Shown here piece after piece: positions 46,148 to 55,689 of a DNA stretch of 64,000 nt. Under the pieces are notes generated by a model that saw nothing but the letters and a program-made list of their open reading frames with translations, made no database searches and had not been told where the DNA came from. The number at the start of each line of letters is the position of its first letter. The stretch's first letter is position 1. Both the position numbers and the translations under genes were made by a program. The stretch is from Hyphomicrobiales bacterium (GTDB lineage: Bacteria; Pseudomonadota; Alphaproteobacteria; Rhizobiales; Rhizobiaceae): NCBI GenBank assembly GCA_900472675.1, contig UCJA01000009.1:420551-484550 (forward strand). The letters are read 5' to 3'.

Positions 46148-46171
46148 GCGCTGCTCTGGCAGCTATGGGGA

Positions 46172-47656
46172 TCAGGCGTCCTTGCCGCCGAACAGCTTGG
46201 CGAGGAAGCCGCCATTCGTGCCGCGACCGGGGCGCTTGCCGTCGTACTTGGGCACGATCACCATGTGGGTGATTTCGCCGCGCTGGAAAGCCTTCAGGAA
46301 GCGGTCGTATTCGGCGAAAGCGACGCAGCCGTGGCTGTCTCCGCGAACCCGCAGCAGGTAGCTGTGGGCGAGCAGGCCTGTGCGGCCCTTGGGAGCCTTG
46401 CCGTCGACCGGCGTCAGGCGGATGGCGGCCACGCCATGGAACAGGGATTCGCGCATGGAAAGCTTGTAGGTGCCGGGAGGCGTCGGCCCGCGCATGGTGA
46501 CGTGGGTGAAGTCCGGGTTGTCGCGCATCTTGCCGATGCCGGAATGGGCTTCGAGCTTGGTGCCGTTCGGCATGTAGACCACGCCACCGGAGATGTCATA
46601 GACGGCAACCTTGGTGCCGATGCCGTTCCAGTTCGGGGCAGGACCCGGAATGGAGGGCGACGGACGACTGGAATCGTCACGCATCGGATTGTCGGGCTTG
46701 GCAAAAGCAAGCACCGTCGGCTTCTCGTCCGTATCCTTGTCGGTCTTTTGCGGCGCAACCGCTGCAATCGCTGCAAGCGCATTGGGCTTGGCCGGCTTAT
46801 CCGTACCGTAGGAAGGACGGATGACCGGCAGCGGACCCGCCTGCGGCAGTGCGTAGGCCAGACCGGCAGCAGGAGACTGCGTAGGGGCCGGAAGCGGTAC
46901 GGGGACTGTCTCTTCGGCGATCGACATGCTGTCGCTCGCGTCGTCGCCGGTGTCTTCGAGAGCTGTCTGCTCCAGCGCCGCCATCTGGACCGGCTTCATG
47001 GTCTCAAGCTCGGCAACCTTGGCTGTCGTTTGCGCGTCCTGGATCAGGTCAGGCAGGTTGCCTTCAGGCCCGGCAGTGCCAAGGCCGCCACGCAGCGAAG
47101 CCATTTCGGTCGCAGGCATGCTGGTCTCGCCCCGCGGCGCAACCACGACAAGGCTCGCCATGGCAGAACCGAGGACAGCCCTGATGGCCGAAGCATCCGG
47201 ACGATTGTTCTGAAGGGCCGCGAACTGCTGGTCGCCCTGGGCGTGACGCGAGGCCTTCGCCATCGCCACATGCACTGCATCGCGAAGGCTTGAGGCATCG
47301 GGACGCCGGGCGGACAAGGCTGCAACATCGGCACCGGCCAGACGACCGGCTTTCTCACTGGCCGTTGCGCTGCCGGGAAGGCGCGAGAACTTGGACACGT
47401 CGATACTGCGATCGGCCGAGGCGACCAGATGCGACAGGGGCGCGTGTTGGGGCGATACCAGCGCCGTCTCGAACTTCACAGGAGACGCCGTCTTCACCGC
47501 CGTTGCCATAGTGACCACGGAAGCACCGACCAGCGCGGAAACCGTAAGCCCGATACCGAGCGTCAGGTTGACGAGAACGGAGCGGGATTTCTTGCGGCGG
47601 GAGGGGGACTTGGTCGATGGCTTGACCGGAGCTTGAACTTTTGTTGAACGCGCCAT
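46172..47656 (-). CDS. DUF2778/Tlde1-domain protein, probable L,D-transpeptidase-like enzyme
   Basis: The 494-residue protein has a basic N-terminus and one membrane segment (about 30-50), a long low-complexity linker rich in Ala and Pro, and a C-terminal domain from about 350 with SGIGKMRDNPDFTHVTMRG and VRGDSHGCVAF, whose cysteine is the expected catalytic residue. This domain occurs in peptidoglycan-acting L,D-transpeptidase-like enzymes, including type VI effectors. Here the single anchor and lack of an immunity gene suggest a housekeeping cell-wall role. Confidence 0.75.
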   Translation of the reverse strand: MARSTKVQAPVKPSTKSPSRRKKSRSVLVNLTLGIGLTVSALVGASVVTMATAVKTASPVKFETALVSPQHAPLSHLVASADRSIDVSKFSRLPGSATASEKAGRLAGADVAALSARRPDASSLRDAVHVAMAKASRHAQGDQQFAALQNNRPDASAIRAVLGSAMASLVVVAPRGETSMPATEMASLRGGLGTAGPEGNLPDLIQDAQTTAKVAELETMKPVQMAALEQTALEDTGDDASDSMSIAEETVPVPLPAPTQSPAAGLAYALPQAGPLPVIRPSYGTDKPAKPNALAAIAAVAPQKTDKDTDEKPTVLAFAKPDNPMRDDSSRPSPSIPGPAPNWNGIGTKVAVYDISGGVVYMPNGTKLEAHSGIGKMRDNPDFTHVTMRGPTPPGTYKLSMRESLFHGVAAIRLTPVDGKAPKGRTGLLAHSYLLRVRGDSHGCVAFAEYDRFLKAFQRGEITHMVIVPKYDGKRPGRGTNGGFLAKLFGGKDA

Positions 47657-48178
47657 TACATGCTACCCGAACCGTTACTCACACAAGCGAGAACTGCATC
47701 TGCAGCCCTGCCGGCTAGATCACCTCGAAGGCAGACAACAGGCGAGATCCGCTCACTGCCGCCATCCGGTTGCTTATGAGAATGAACGATTATGGTAACC
47801 AATGTCTTTACGTCGCCCCGATTGAATTTCGGTGGTGCAGCTAAAGCGCACGCCGCCGGCGCTTTAACGTCAATGCGGCACCGGGCTCTTCGCTCGATGC
47901 AGCAATCTGGGCGAGTCAACCCGCCGACTGTTGCTGTTTAGCGACAAACGCCCTTTAGTTCAAGGCAAAGAGTTAATTTCTGCACATAAATGCATCTCGG
48001 CCACACCAGCGGTCCGTTATTTCCGCAATCCATCGATTTTGACGGATGTCACGCCTGAGGCCTGGCAAAGATCATTTGCGGCTCCCCGGCAGCATGGCCT
48101 GGCGGATTTGCCCTCGCGATTTGCAGGAAACGAGGCCTCCGGAAAGCCTGATATTGATCCCCGGAGGCGGTGGCAAAG
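47657..48178. other. Intergenic region between DUF2778 gene and YeeE/YedE gene
   Basis: No gene is visible. It holds the promoter of the leftward DUF2778 gene. At its right edge GCCTCCGG (48135-48142) can pair with CCGGAGGC (48161-48168) and lies 10 bases past the YeeE/YedE stop on the minus strand; it could act as a weak terminator. Confidence 0.4.
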
Positions 48179-49402
48179 CTAGCCGTCAACCAGCCGTGGG
48201 CTGCGACGTTCCAGAAAGAACCAGGGGCGCAGCTTGACGCCGATGACGTTGCCGAAGAAGGCGGCGAAGGCCCAAAGATAGCCGTGCAGGCTGCCCGATG
48301 CGATCCCGGAGAAATAGGCGCCGATGTTGCAGCCGTATGCGATGCGGGCACCGTAACCGAGCAGCAGTCCGCCCACCACGGCCGCCAGCACCGAGCGCAA
48401 CGGAATGTTGAGGCTTGGCGCGAACTTTCCGGCGAGCGCTGCAGCCAGCATGGCGCCGGCGATGATCCCGAAGTCCATCACCAAGGTGACGTCGGCAAAC
48501 ACGCTACCGGCGAGCGCCTTGGCATTGCCGGCCTGCTGCCAGTAAGGCCACGCGGTGGGATCGATGCCGATCAGCTGGGCACCCTTGGCACCCCACAGCG
48601 CGAAGGCAGAGGTAATCCCCCAGGGCCGTCCGGCAATTGCCAGCGTCGCGAAGTTGAGAAGCGCCAGCGCCACCGCGCCGAACACCAGCGGCCAGGGTCC
48701 GCGCAGCAGGCGGGAGACGCCCTGCCGGGATGAAGCCGGTTCGGCTTCAAGCACGCCGTGCCGCTTCTTCTCCACCAGCACCGTCAGAGCCGCAATGGCC
48801 GCAAAGATAACCAGCGAGAACAGGATCCCGCCAATCGCACCAAAACTCTGCACGAAGGAAATCGGCGGCAGCGAGGGAAGGCTCGTCCACCAGGTGAAGT
48901 TCACCGTCCCGAGGACGGATCCGACGATGAAGAAGAACAGTGTCACCAGCATGCGCGCATTGCCCCCGCCGGCGGTAAACAGCGTGCCGGATGCGCAGCC
49001 GCCACCGAGCTGCATGCCGATGCCGAAGATCAAGGCCCCGACGAGCACACCGGTGCCGGCCGGCGAAACGGATCCCTTTACCTCATGACCGAACAGCGTA
49101 CCGCCGGACAGCACGGGGAAGAACAGGATGACGGCTAGAGCGAGCAGGATCATCTGCACGCGCAGCCCGCGCCCCCTGCCCTCCGCGATGAACACGCGCC
49201 ACGCGGAGGTGAAACCGAAAGCCGCATGGTAGAGCGAGATGCCGAGCGCGCCGCCGATCAGGAACAGCGCCCCTTGCGCCGGACCATAGTTCAGCCCGAG
49301 CGCGATGGTTCCGACCGCAAGGGCAAGAAGCGCCACCAATCCGGGCACGCCGAGCGGCGGGACGCCCGCGGCGCGGGTGTCGATGGATGAAGAAATTGCC
49401 AT
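48179..49402 (-). CDS. YeeE/YedE-family sulfur compound transporter
   Basis: This 407-residue membrane protein has about ten hydrophobic segments and two conserved cysteine motifs, GGGCASGTLF and YGCNIGAYFSG, as in the YeeE/YedE family, where cysteines along the pore carry thiosulfate (TsuA). The start at 49402 (MAISSSID) has GGAG upstream. No tusA-like gene is adjacent. Confidence 0.85.
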   Translation of the reverse strand: MAISSSIDTRAAGVPPLGVPGLVALLALAVGTIALGLNYGPAQGALFLIGGALGISLYHAAFGFTSAWRVFIAEGRGRGLRVQMILLALAVILFFPVLSGGTLFGHEVKGSVSPAGTGVLVGALIFGIGMQLGGGCASGTLFTAGGGNARMLVTLFFFIVGSVLGTVNFTWWTSLPSLPPISFVQSFGAIGGILFSLVIFAAIAALTVLVEKKRHGVLEAEPASSRQGVSRLLRGPWPLVFGAVALALLNFATLAIAGRPWGITSAFALWGAKGAQLIGIDPTAWPYWQQAGNAKALAGSVFADVTLVMDFGIIAGAMLAAALAGKFAPSLNIPLRSVLAAVVGGLLLGYGARIAYGCNIGAYFSGIASGSLHGYLWAFAAFFGNVIGVKLRPWFFLERRSPRLVDG

Positions 49403-49618
49403 GGGGAGATACTCCAGTATTGTATTTCCCATATAGGGCCCGCACCCACCATTCTCGAGCAACGGCTTTCCAAGCTTCAGCTCAAATGGAGAATGACGTT
49501 CCGCGAACGCAGCGGATGTCGCAGCAGACTTTCGCTGGCCGATGCGTCCTGCGCGCCTTTACGCCTTGCCCCGGAACCCAAGGATTGGCATCTTGGCCGG
49601 CACAGAGGAGGACAGGCG

Positions 49619-50245
49619 ATGAAGGCTTTGCTGCTGGTCGATATCCAGAACGGCTTCTGCCCTGGCGGCAACCTGCCGGTTCCACATGGCGACGAAATCG
49701 TGCCGATTGCCAACCGCCTGATCGAAGAGGGCGGCTACGACGTCATCGTCGCCTCGCAGGACTGGCATCCCGCCAATCATGGAAGCTTTGCCTCGCAGCA
49801 TCCGGGCGCAAAACCTTTCGAGATGGGCGAGCTTTCCGGCCAGCCCCAGGTTCTCTGGCCCGACCACTGCGTCCAGGAAACCGCGGATGCGGAATTCCAT
49901 CCGGATCTCAACCTGGACGCCGTCGACTACATCCAGCAGAAGGGCGACAACCCGGCGGTCGACAGCTACTCTGCCTTCCGAGACAATGACCAGGCTGCGC
50001 TGACCGGTCTCGCCGGTTATCTCAGGGCCCAGCAGGTGACGGAACTGGACGTCTGCGGGCTCGCCACCGACTACTGCGTGAAGTTTTCGGCGCTCGATGC
50101 TCTCGACATGCTGCCCAACGTCAAGATCCGCTTCATCGAGGACGCCAGCCGCGGCATCGACCCTGGTGGCGTCAAGTCGGCCATCGAGGCAATGCGCGCC
50201 AGGGGAATCGGCATCGTTTCGAGCCAGGAGATCCTGGAGGACTAA
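49619..50245 (+). CDS. pncA: Nicotinamidase (PncA)
   Basis: A 208-residue cysteine hydrolase starting MKALLLVDIQNGFCPGG, with Asp8 of the triad, metal ligands in SQDWHPANH, the lysine-containing central part and the nucleophile cysteine in GLATDYCV. It deamidates nicotinamide to nicotinate in NAD salvage. The start at 49619 has GGAGG; the frame is open further upstream but without a ribosome site. Confidence 0.93.
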   Translation: MKALLLVDIQNGFCPGGNLPVPHGDEIVPIANRLIEEGGYDVIVASQDWHPANHGSFASQHPGAKPFEMGELSGQPQVLWPDHCVQETADAEFHPDLNLDAVDYIQQKGDNPAVDSYSAFRDNDQAALTGLAGYLRAQQVTELDVCGLATDYCVKFSALDALDMLPNVKIRFIEDASRGIDPGGVKSAIEAMRARGIGIVSSQEILED

Positions 50246-50363
50246 AGCTCTCCTGCGGGTAGCGCCGTGTTCCATCAGCGAAATCTATCATATCATCAGC
50301 CTAATTCGTTTGCTCCTCCCGGTTGGCGGCTCTAAAGCCGGCCACCAGCAGGAGTGAGCAGCG

Positions 50364-51083
50364 ATGACCAGGGAAGACATCCGATCCGGCCTGAGAGGCG
50401 GCCTCATCATCGCCATTTCCTCGGCACCCTTTGCCGTCCTGTTCGGAGCTGTCGCGACGGACAACGGCCTGAGCGTTGCAGAAGCGGCACTGATGAGCGC
50501 GACCGTCTACGCGGGCGCCAGCCAGTTGGTGGGCATCGAGTTGTTCGGCCACCACGTCGCGCCATGGCTGGTCATTCTGTCGGTGCTGGCAGTCAACTTC
50601 CGCCACGTGCTCTATTCGGCGGCCCTTGCACGCTACATCGCGCATTTCACCCCGGTGCAGAAGTTCCTCACCTTCTTCCTGCTGACCGACCCGCAGTTTG
50701 CCGAAAGCGTCAGGCGCGCCGAAACCCACGGCGGCGTCAGCTTTCGCTGGTATCTTGCGTTTGGCACGGCGATCTACTTCCCATGGGTCTTCTTCAGCGC
50801 CGTGGGAGCCTTTTTCGGACAGATGATGGGCGACCCGAAGGTGCTCGCTATCGATGTCCTCCTGCCGATCTACTTCCTGGGCCTGGTACTCGGCTTCCGC
50901 CGCAAGTCAGGCTTCTATCCGACAGTACTCTCCAGTGCGGTGGCCTCCGTCGTCGCCTATCACACCGTCGGCTCTCCCTGGCATGTCAGCATCGGGGCAG
51001 CCGTCGGCGTAGCCGTCGCAGCCCTCCTCCCCTTGCCGACGCTTGCCGAGCCTGTGTCGACCGCCGGCCAGACCGAACACTGA
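50364..51083 (+). CDS. azlC: AzlC-family branched-chain amino acid exporter, large subunit
   Basis: The 239-residue membrane protein has the AzlC pattern ISSAPFAVLFGAVA, SATVYAGASQLVGIELFG and VNFRHVLYSAALA. AzlC with AzlD forms an exporter of branched-chain amino acids and analogues. AGGAG precedes the ATG. azlD starts 11 bases downstream. Confidence 0.9.
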   Translation: MTREDIRSGLRGGLIIAISSAPFAVLFGAVATDNGLSVAEAALMSATVYAGASQLVGIELFGHHVAPWLVILSVLAVNFRHVLYSAALARYIAHFTPVQKFLTFFLLTDPQFAESVRRAETHGGVSFRWYLAFGTAIYFPWVFFSAVGAFFGQMMGDPKVLAIDVLLPIYFLGLVLGFRRKSGFYPTVLSSAVASVVAYHTVGSPWHVSIGAAVGVAVAALLPLPTLAEPVSTAGQTEH

Positions 51084-51094
51084 GGCGCGCAGAC

Positions 51095-51397
51095 ATGTCG
51101 ACCGAAACGCTCTTCCTCATCCTTGCCGCCGCTGTCGCGACCTTTGCCACGCGAATCGGTGGCTATGTGCTGATCACCCGCTTGAATTCGATACCACCAC
51201 GCATGGAACAGGCGTTGAATGCGGTTCCGGCGGCGGTGCTGACGACGCTGGTCGCGCCGGCCTTCTTCAATGGTGGCGCAGACGTCAAGATCGCCATGCT
51301 GGTCGCCCTTGTGGTCGGCATCCGCTATCCCGGGCTGCTGATCCTGGCGGCAGGCTGGGCGGCGGCCATGATCTGCCGCCACCTGCTTGGTTTCTGA
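51095..51397 (+). CDS. azlD: AzlD-family small subunit
   Basis: A 100-residue membrane protein with three to four hydrophobic segments and the AzlD pattern ATFATRIGGYVLI followed by LNAVPAAVLTTLVAPAFF. It is the partner of AzlC just upstream. It ends eight bases before the convergent aminopeptidase gene. Confidence 0.88.
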   Translation: MSTETLFLILAAAVATFATRIGGYVLITRLNSIPPRMEQALNAVPAAVLTTLVAPAFFNGGADVKIAMLVALVVGIRYPGLLILAAGWAAAMICRHLLGF

Positions 51398-51405
51398 ACG
51401 AGAAC

Positions 51406-53235
51406 CTAAAGCGCCTCGGTCGCGGCAGTCAGCCAGTCGCGCACCGCCGGCGCCTCGATCAGCGGCAACAGCTTCTCCCGCACCTGCACGTGGTAGCTGT
51501 TCAGCCACGCCAGTTCATCCTGCGTCATCAGATCCACCATCACCAGCCGGCAATCGATCGGGCACCAGGTGAGCGTGTCGAAGGACAGCATCGGCAGATC
51601 GCCGCCATCCACCGGCGCGGCCGGCTTCACATGGATGAGGTTTTCGATCCGGATGCCGAAAGCGCCCGGTCGGTAGTAACCGGGCTCGTTGGAGAGGATC
51701 ATGCCGGGCAGGATTTCCTGCGTCGAGAGACGGGCGATGCGTTGCGGCCCTTCGTGCACGGAGAGATAGGAGCCGACCCCATGGCCGGTGCCATGCGCAT
51801 AGTCGGCACCCGCCGTCCAGAGCGCGATACGCGCGAGCGGATCGAGGTCGCAGCCGCGCGTGCCCTTGGGGAACCGCGCCGCCGAAATGGCGATCATCCC
51901 CTTCAGCACCAGCGTAAAGAACCGCTTGCGGTCATCCGCCACCGCACCGACGGCCACCGTCCGGGTGATGTCCGTCGTGCCGTTGACGTACTGCGCGCCC
52001 GAATCGATCAGGAAGAGGTCGCCCGCTTCCAGCCGTCGATTGGTCTCGGTCGTGACCCGGTAGTGGATCACCGCGCCATGCGGGCCGGCACCGGAGATCG
52101 TGTCGAAGGAAATGTCCTTCAGAGGGTTCTGCATGCTCTGCCCGACCCGCGCGCGCGCCTGCTCGAGCGCCTTGACCGCGTCGATCTCGGTAATCGAGCC
52201 CGGTGTCTGCTGGTCGAGCCAGTAGAGGAACTCGACCATGGCGGCGCCATCCTGCAGATGCGCCCGCGCCGAGCCTTCGAGTTCCGCCGGGCTCTTGCAG
52301 GCCCGCGGCAGCTTGACCGGATCAGCCGCTTCGACGACGACGCCGCCCGCCTGTTCGATGGCGTAAGTCAGCGCAAGCGGCGCGAGATCAGGATCGACCA
52401 GCACCTTGCTCCCGTTTTCACAGATCTCGGCGAGCCGCTGGATCAGGTCCGACGGGCGGCGAACGCTTGTTACCGCCGCAAGTGCTGCAGATGCCTCCGG
52501 CCCGAGCTTGCCTTCGTCAATGAAGATCTCGGCAGCGCCCGATGCGCTGATGATGGCACGTGACAGCGGGTGCGGCGTATGCGGCACGTCATTGCCGCGG
52601 ATGTTGAACACCCAGGCGACGGACGATGGATCGCTCAAAAGCACGGCGGCAGCGCCCGCGTCGGACACGGTGGCGGCGATGTCCGCGACCTTCTCGCCCG
52701 CTTCCCGGCCCGCCAGCGCCACCGGCTGCAAGATGACCGGCTCCAGCGGGTCGGCCGGGCGGTCGTGCCAGATGGCGTCGAGCGGATTGGACGCAAGAAC
52801 CACCAGCGAGCCACCGATCTCGTCCAGCGCCTTGCGCAACCGCCGCACCTCGGCACCTGCATGCAGCCAGGGGTCGATGCCGAGCTTCAGACCATGTCCG
52901 GCGTGGGGTGGCAGCCAGACATGCGGCGGCGCATTGACCAGGTCGCCGCCGGTGAACACGGCATCATCCACCTGCTCGGCTAGCTGGGTCGTGTAACGCC
53001 CGTCGACGAACACCACGGCTTGCCCACGCGTGATCAGGGCCACGCCAGCCGATCCCGTAAAGCCCGTCAGCCAGCACAGCCGTTCCGCGCAGGCAGGCAC
53101 ATATTCGCCCTGGTATTCGTCCGCACGCGGCACCAGGAAGGCGTCGATCCCCAGGTCATCAAATGTCGCACGCAGCGCGTCCACGCGCTCGCGCCCGAAC
53201 TGCGGGGTGGATTTCGTTTCGAACGACTGGAACAT
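51406..53235 (-). CDS. Aminopeptidase P-family metallopeptidase
   Basis: A 609-residue M24B peptidase with two creatinase-type N-terminal domains and a pita-bread catalytic domain. Metal ligands are in LIDSGAQYVNGTTDITRT (two Asp), HGTGHGVGSYLSVHEGP (His), SNEPGYY (Glu) and RIENL (Glu). It removes the N-terminal residue before proline. The start at 53235 (MFQSFETKS) is used; the open frame upstream is low-quality. Confidence 0.9.
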   Translation of the reverse strand: MFQSFETKSTPQFGRERVDALRATFDDLGIDAFLVPRADEYQGEYVPACAERLCWLTGFTGSAGVALITRGQAVVFVDGRYTTQLAEQVDDAVFTGGDLVNAPPHVWLPPHAGHGLKLGIDPWLHAGAEVRRLRKALDEIGGSLVVLASNPLDAIWHDRPADPLEPVILQPVALAGREAGEKVADIAATVSDAGAAAVLLSDPSSVAWVFNIRGNDVPHTPHPLSRAIISASGAAEIFIDEGKLGPEASAALAAVTSVRRPSDLIQRLAEICENGSKVLVDPDLAPLALTYAIEQAGGVVVEAADPVKLPRACKSPAELEGSARAHLQDGAAMVEFLYWLDQQTPGSITEIDAVKALEQARARVGQSMQNPLKDISFDTISGAGPHGAVIHYRVTTETNRRLEAGDLFLIDSGAQYVNGTTDITRTVAVGAVADDRKRFFTLVLKGMIAISAARFPKGTRGCDLDPLARIALWTAGADYAHGTGHGVGSYLSVHEGPQRIARLSTQEILPGMILSNEPGYYRPGAFGIRIENLIHVKPAAPVDGGDLPMLSFDTLTWCPIDCRLVMVDLMTQDELAWLNSYHVQVREKLLPLIEAPAVRDWLTAATEAL

Positions 53236-53490
53236 GACACGGTTTCCGACTGACTGATTCAACGAATTTCCCTGTATCTGTAACGCAGATCCGCGCGGGA
53301 CCGCCAGCCTCACGAAAGATGCCGAACAATTCGGCAAATGCGAAGGGAAATTGACGATATCTGGTGCGATCCATGCGCCCAGCGCACGACACCCCTGTGA
53401 AGCTTGGCATGACTGAACGCCCTGGGTCCGCTTATATTGGGGTTACGGATGGGCAAGCATACGGCCTGTCACCACGAAGGGACACACACC

Positions 53491-53664
53491 ATGGCCAACT
53501 CATTTTTCCGGAACGCCTTTGATCGCATGGTTGAAGCCCGCGAACGCCAGATGGCGCGTTACGTGAATGGCGCCCTGCTGAGCCTCGACGAAACAACGCT
53601 GAAGAATATGGGCACCAGCCGCGCGGAACTTCGCCGCAAGGGCGCGTCGCAGTACCTTCTCTAG
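53491..53664 (+). CDS. DUF1127 family small protein
   Basis: The 57-residue protein ends with LDETTLKNMGTSRAELRRK, the typical DUF1127 (YjiS-like) pattern of an arginine-rich helix. In rhizobia such proteins bind RNA or affect phosphate and carbon responses. An intrinsic terminator follows at 53726. Confidence 0.85.
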   Translation: MANSFFRNAFDRMVEARERQMARYVNGALLSLDETTLKNMGTSRAELRRKGASQYLL

Positions 53665-53725
53665 GCTGAAGATCCTGCCTGCCGGAAGCTAAGAGCTCTC
53701 CCCGGGCCTGACTTGGAGACGTAAG

Positions 53726-53751
53726 AAGGCGGCCACAGTGCCGCCTTTTGT
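53726..53751 (+). terminator. Intrinsic terminator after the DUF1127 gene
   Basis: AAGGCGGC (53726-53733) pairs with GCCGCCTT (53740-53747) around a six-base loop and is followed by TT. The A's on the left arm make it usable from the other strand too, so it may serve the convergent prmA gene. Confidence 0.8.
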
Positions 53752-53802
53752 ATGCCCGGATCACCGTCGTCATGCGCGCAATTCATTGCTGCGCCACAGC
53801 AC

Positions 53803-54681
53803 TCAGCCGCGCCGCAGATGGATCGTCACCCAGCCATTGCGCCAGATGGTGCGCACGTGCCGGAGCCTGACGCCATTGTACGCGGCAATCACCTTCCATC
53901 GCTGCGCAGCCAGGATCCCGGACAAGATCACCGAGCCGCCCGGCGCCAGATGGTGTGCCAGCTGCGGCGCCATCTTCATCAGCGGCCGTGCAAGGATATT
54001 GGCGATCACCAGGTCGAAGGGCCCCGCCTCGGCAAATGCCGGCGAGTGGAATCCCGGCGCCGTTTCCAGCCGGATGCCGCTGGCGATCCCGTTTCGCCGC
54101 ACGTTCTCCTTGGCCACACGCACCGCGACCGGATCGATATCCGTGGCAAGCACTGGAATGTTGCGCAGCTTGCGCACGGCAATCGCGAGTACACCGCTGC
54201 CGGTTCCAAGATCGAGCGCATTGCGCGGAGCATCCGTACGGACCACCGAGTCGATCACCTCAAGGCAGCCCGCCGTCGTGCCATGGTGGCCGGTGCCGAA
54301 GGCCTGGCCGGCGTCGATTTCGATGGCAAGGTCGTTCGCCTTGGCCTTGGCGCGGTCGTGCGACCCGTGCACCAGGAAGCGGCCTGCCCGCACAGGCTTC
54401 AGCCCCTCCAGAGACTTCGCCACCCAGTCCACGTCTGGAATGATCTCCTTGAAGATCTCCATGTCCGGATAGTCCTCGCGCAGTCCGTCGGCGATGCGCT
54501 GGCGCATCTCGTCCTCGTCCTCGGCCATCATGTAGACAGAGGCCTCCCAGAGGTCCCTCTTCTCGTCCACCTCCGTGGTGGCGATTGCCACATCCTCTTC
54601 CCCGAAGACCTCGGTGAGGAGGTCGAGGATCTTGGTCGCACCCTTTTCGGTGGACGTGACGTAAAGGCGGATTTCGCTCAA
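53803..54681 (-). CDS. prmA: Ribosomal protein L11 methyltransferase
   Basis: A 292-residue SAM-dependent methyltransferase with the PrmA N-terminal substrate domain and a Rossmann domain showing ALDLGTGSGVLAIA and DLVIANILARPLMKMAP. GTGHHGTT precedes motif I, as in PrmA. It trimethylates ribosomal protein L11. The gene lies beside an aminopeptidase P gene, a common order in rhizobia. Confidence 0.92.
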   Translation of the reverse strand: MSEIRLYVTSTEKGATKILDLLTEVFGEEDVAIATTEVDEKRDLWEASVYMMAEDEDEMRQRIADGLREDYPDMEIFKEIIPDVDWVAKSLEGLKPVRAGRFLVHGSHDRAKAKANDLAIEIDAGQAFGTGHHGTTAGCLEVIDSVVRTDAPRNALDLGTGSGVLAIAVRKLRNIPVLATDIDPVAVRVAKENVRRNGIASGIRLETAPGFHSPAFAEAGPFDLVIANILARPLMKMAPQLAHHLAPGGSVILSGILAAQRWKVIAAYNGVRLRHVRTIWRNGWVTIHLRRG

Positions 54682-54760
54682 GGCGATGGTCTCTCAGCTA
54701 TCGTTCCTGTGACGGGGAGGAGTGGCACAGAATGGTAGAACTCTTCAACCGCCAAAGCGA

Positions 54761-55360
54761 TCAGCCCTTGATGAGATTGGCGAGCTTCTTTTCCGCGACA
54801 GCCGGGTCTTCGCCGTAGGCGATCGTTCCCGCAAAGCGGCCGCCACGGTCAAGCAGGAAGACCGAGGCCGTATGATCCATCGTGTAGTCGCCACTGGGGT
54901 TCTTCTCATCGACCGGCACCTTCTTGGCGTAGATCTTGAACCCCTTGATCATCGCCTGGACTTTCTCCGGTGGCCCCGAAATGCCCTTTACGCGATCGGT
55001 GACATTGGAGACATACTGGCCGAGCACCTCAGGCGTATCCCGCTCTGGATCGACGCTGACGAAGAAGCCGTTGAGGCGGGACCCATCCGGGTCGACCTTG
55101 TGCAGCCATCCGTTCATCTCGAACAGCGTCGTCGGGCAAACCTCGGGGCAATGGGTGAAGCCGAAGAACACGGCCGTTGGCTTGCCCTGGAAGGCCTTCT
55201 CGGTAATCGGCTGCCCGTCCTGCGCAACAAGCTGGAATGGCACGCCGAACGGCGCCTCGGCGAGATCCTGCTTGGAGCGGGTGACTTCGAGCGTCAGCCA
55301 TGCAAGCACGCCGGCAAGCGCCACGACGGCAACCCAGAGGATGGTTCTGAAGGCTTTCAT
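54761..55360 (-). CDS. SCO-family copper chaperone-like protein
   Basis: A 199-residue protein with an N-terminal membrane anchor (about 6-26), the copper-binding CPEVC in FGFTHCPEVCPTT and the conserved histidine in TMDHTAS. SCO proteins deliver copper to the CuA centre of cytochrome oxidase or act as thiol reductases at the membrane's outer face. No oxidase genes are nearby. The start is at 55360 (MKAFRTIL). Confidence 0.9.
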   Translation of the reverse strand: MKAFRTILWVAVVALAGVLAWLTLEVTRSKQDLAEAPFGVPFQLVAQDGQPITEKAFQGKPTAVFFGFTHCPEVCPTTLFEMNGWLHKVDPDGSRLNGFFVSVDPERDTPEVLGQYVSNVTDRVKGISGPPEKVQAMIKGFKIYAKKVPVDEKNPSGDYTMDHTASVFLLDRGGRFAGTIAYGEDPAVAEKKLANLIKG

Positions 55361-55689
55361 TCGACTGTCTCTTCCCGTGAGGTCACAGAGGACGGATAGA
55401 CCCGCTGACCCTTGGGCGCAATTCAACTGGCCGTTTTTCGTGCAGTAGCGCGCTCTTATGTCTCGGCCCCCACGGTAGACGACCGTGCATCTTGATTAGC
55501 GAACGGTTAAGTTTTTCATGCCAAATTTGGGATGCGGACATGATCAGCACATCGTCGCTTGGGTACTGGATGCCTGAACCAAGCGACAATGCCTGCTGCT
55601 CGAGCCAAAGCTGACATGACGTCGACGCTCCCCTTTCCGCATGTCCATGAAGCTCGCCGTATCATTCGGCATCAAAGGACTGCACCCGT
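55361..55689. other. Intergenic region between SCO gene and chemoreceptor gene
   Basis: No gene is seen. The region separates divergent genes and must contain both promoters. Confidence 0.4.

Noticed and set aside
46172..47656. Tlde1-like domain considered as a type VI secretion effector
   Set aside because: The protein has its own membrane anchor and long linker, and no immunity or secretion gene is adjacent.
51043..52563. 506-residue plus-strand frame running from azlD into aminopeptidase P
   Set aside because: It is out of frame with azlD and antisense to the peptidase; no domain is recognisable.
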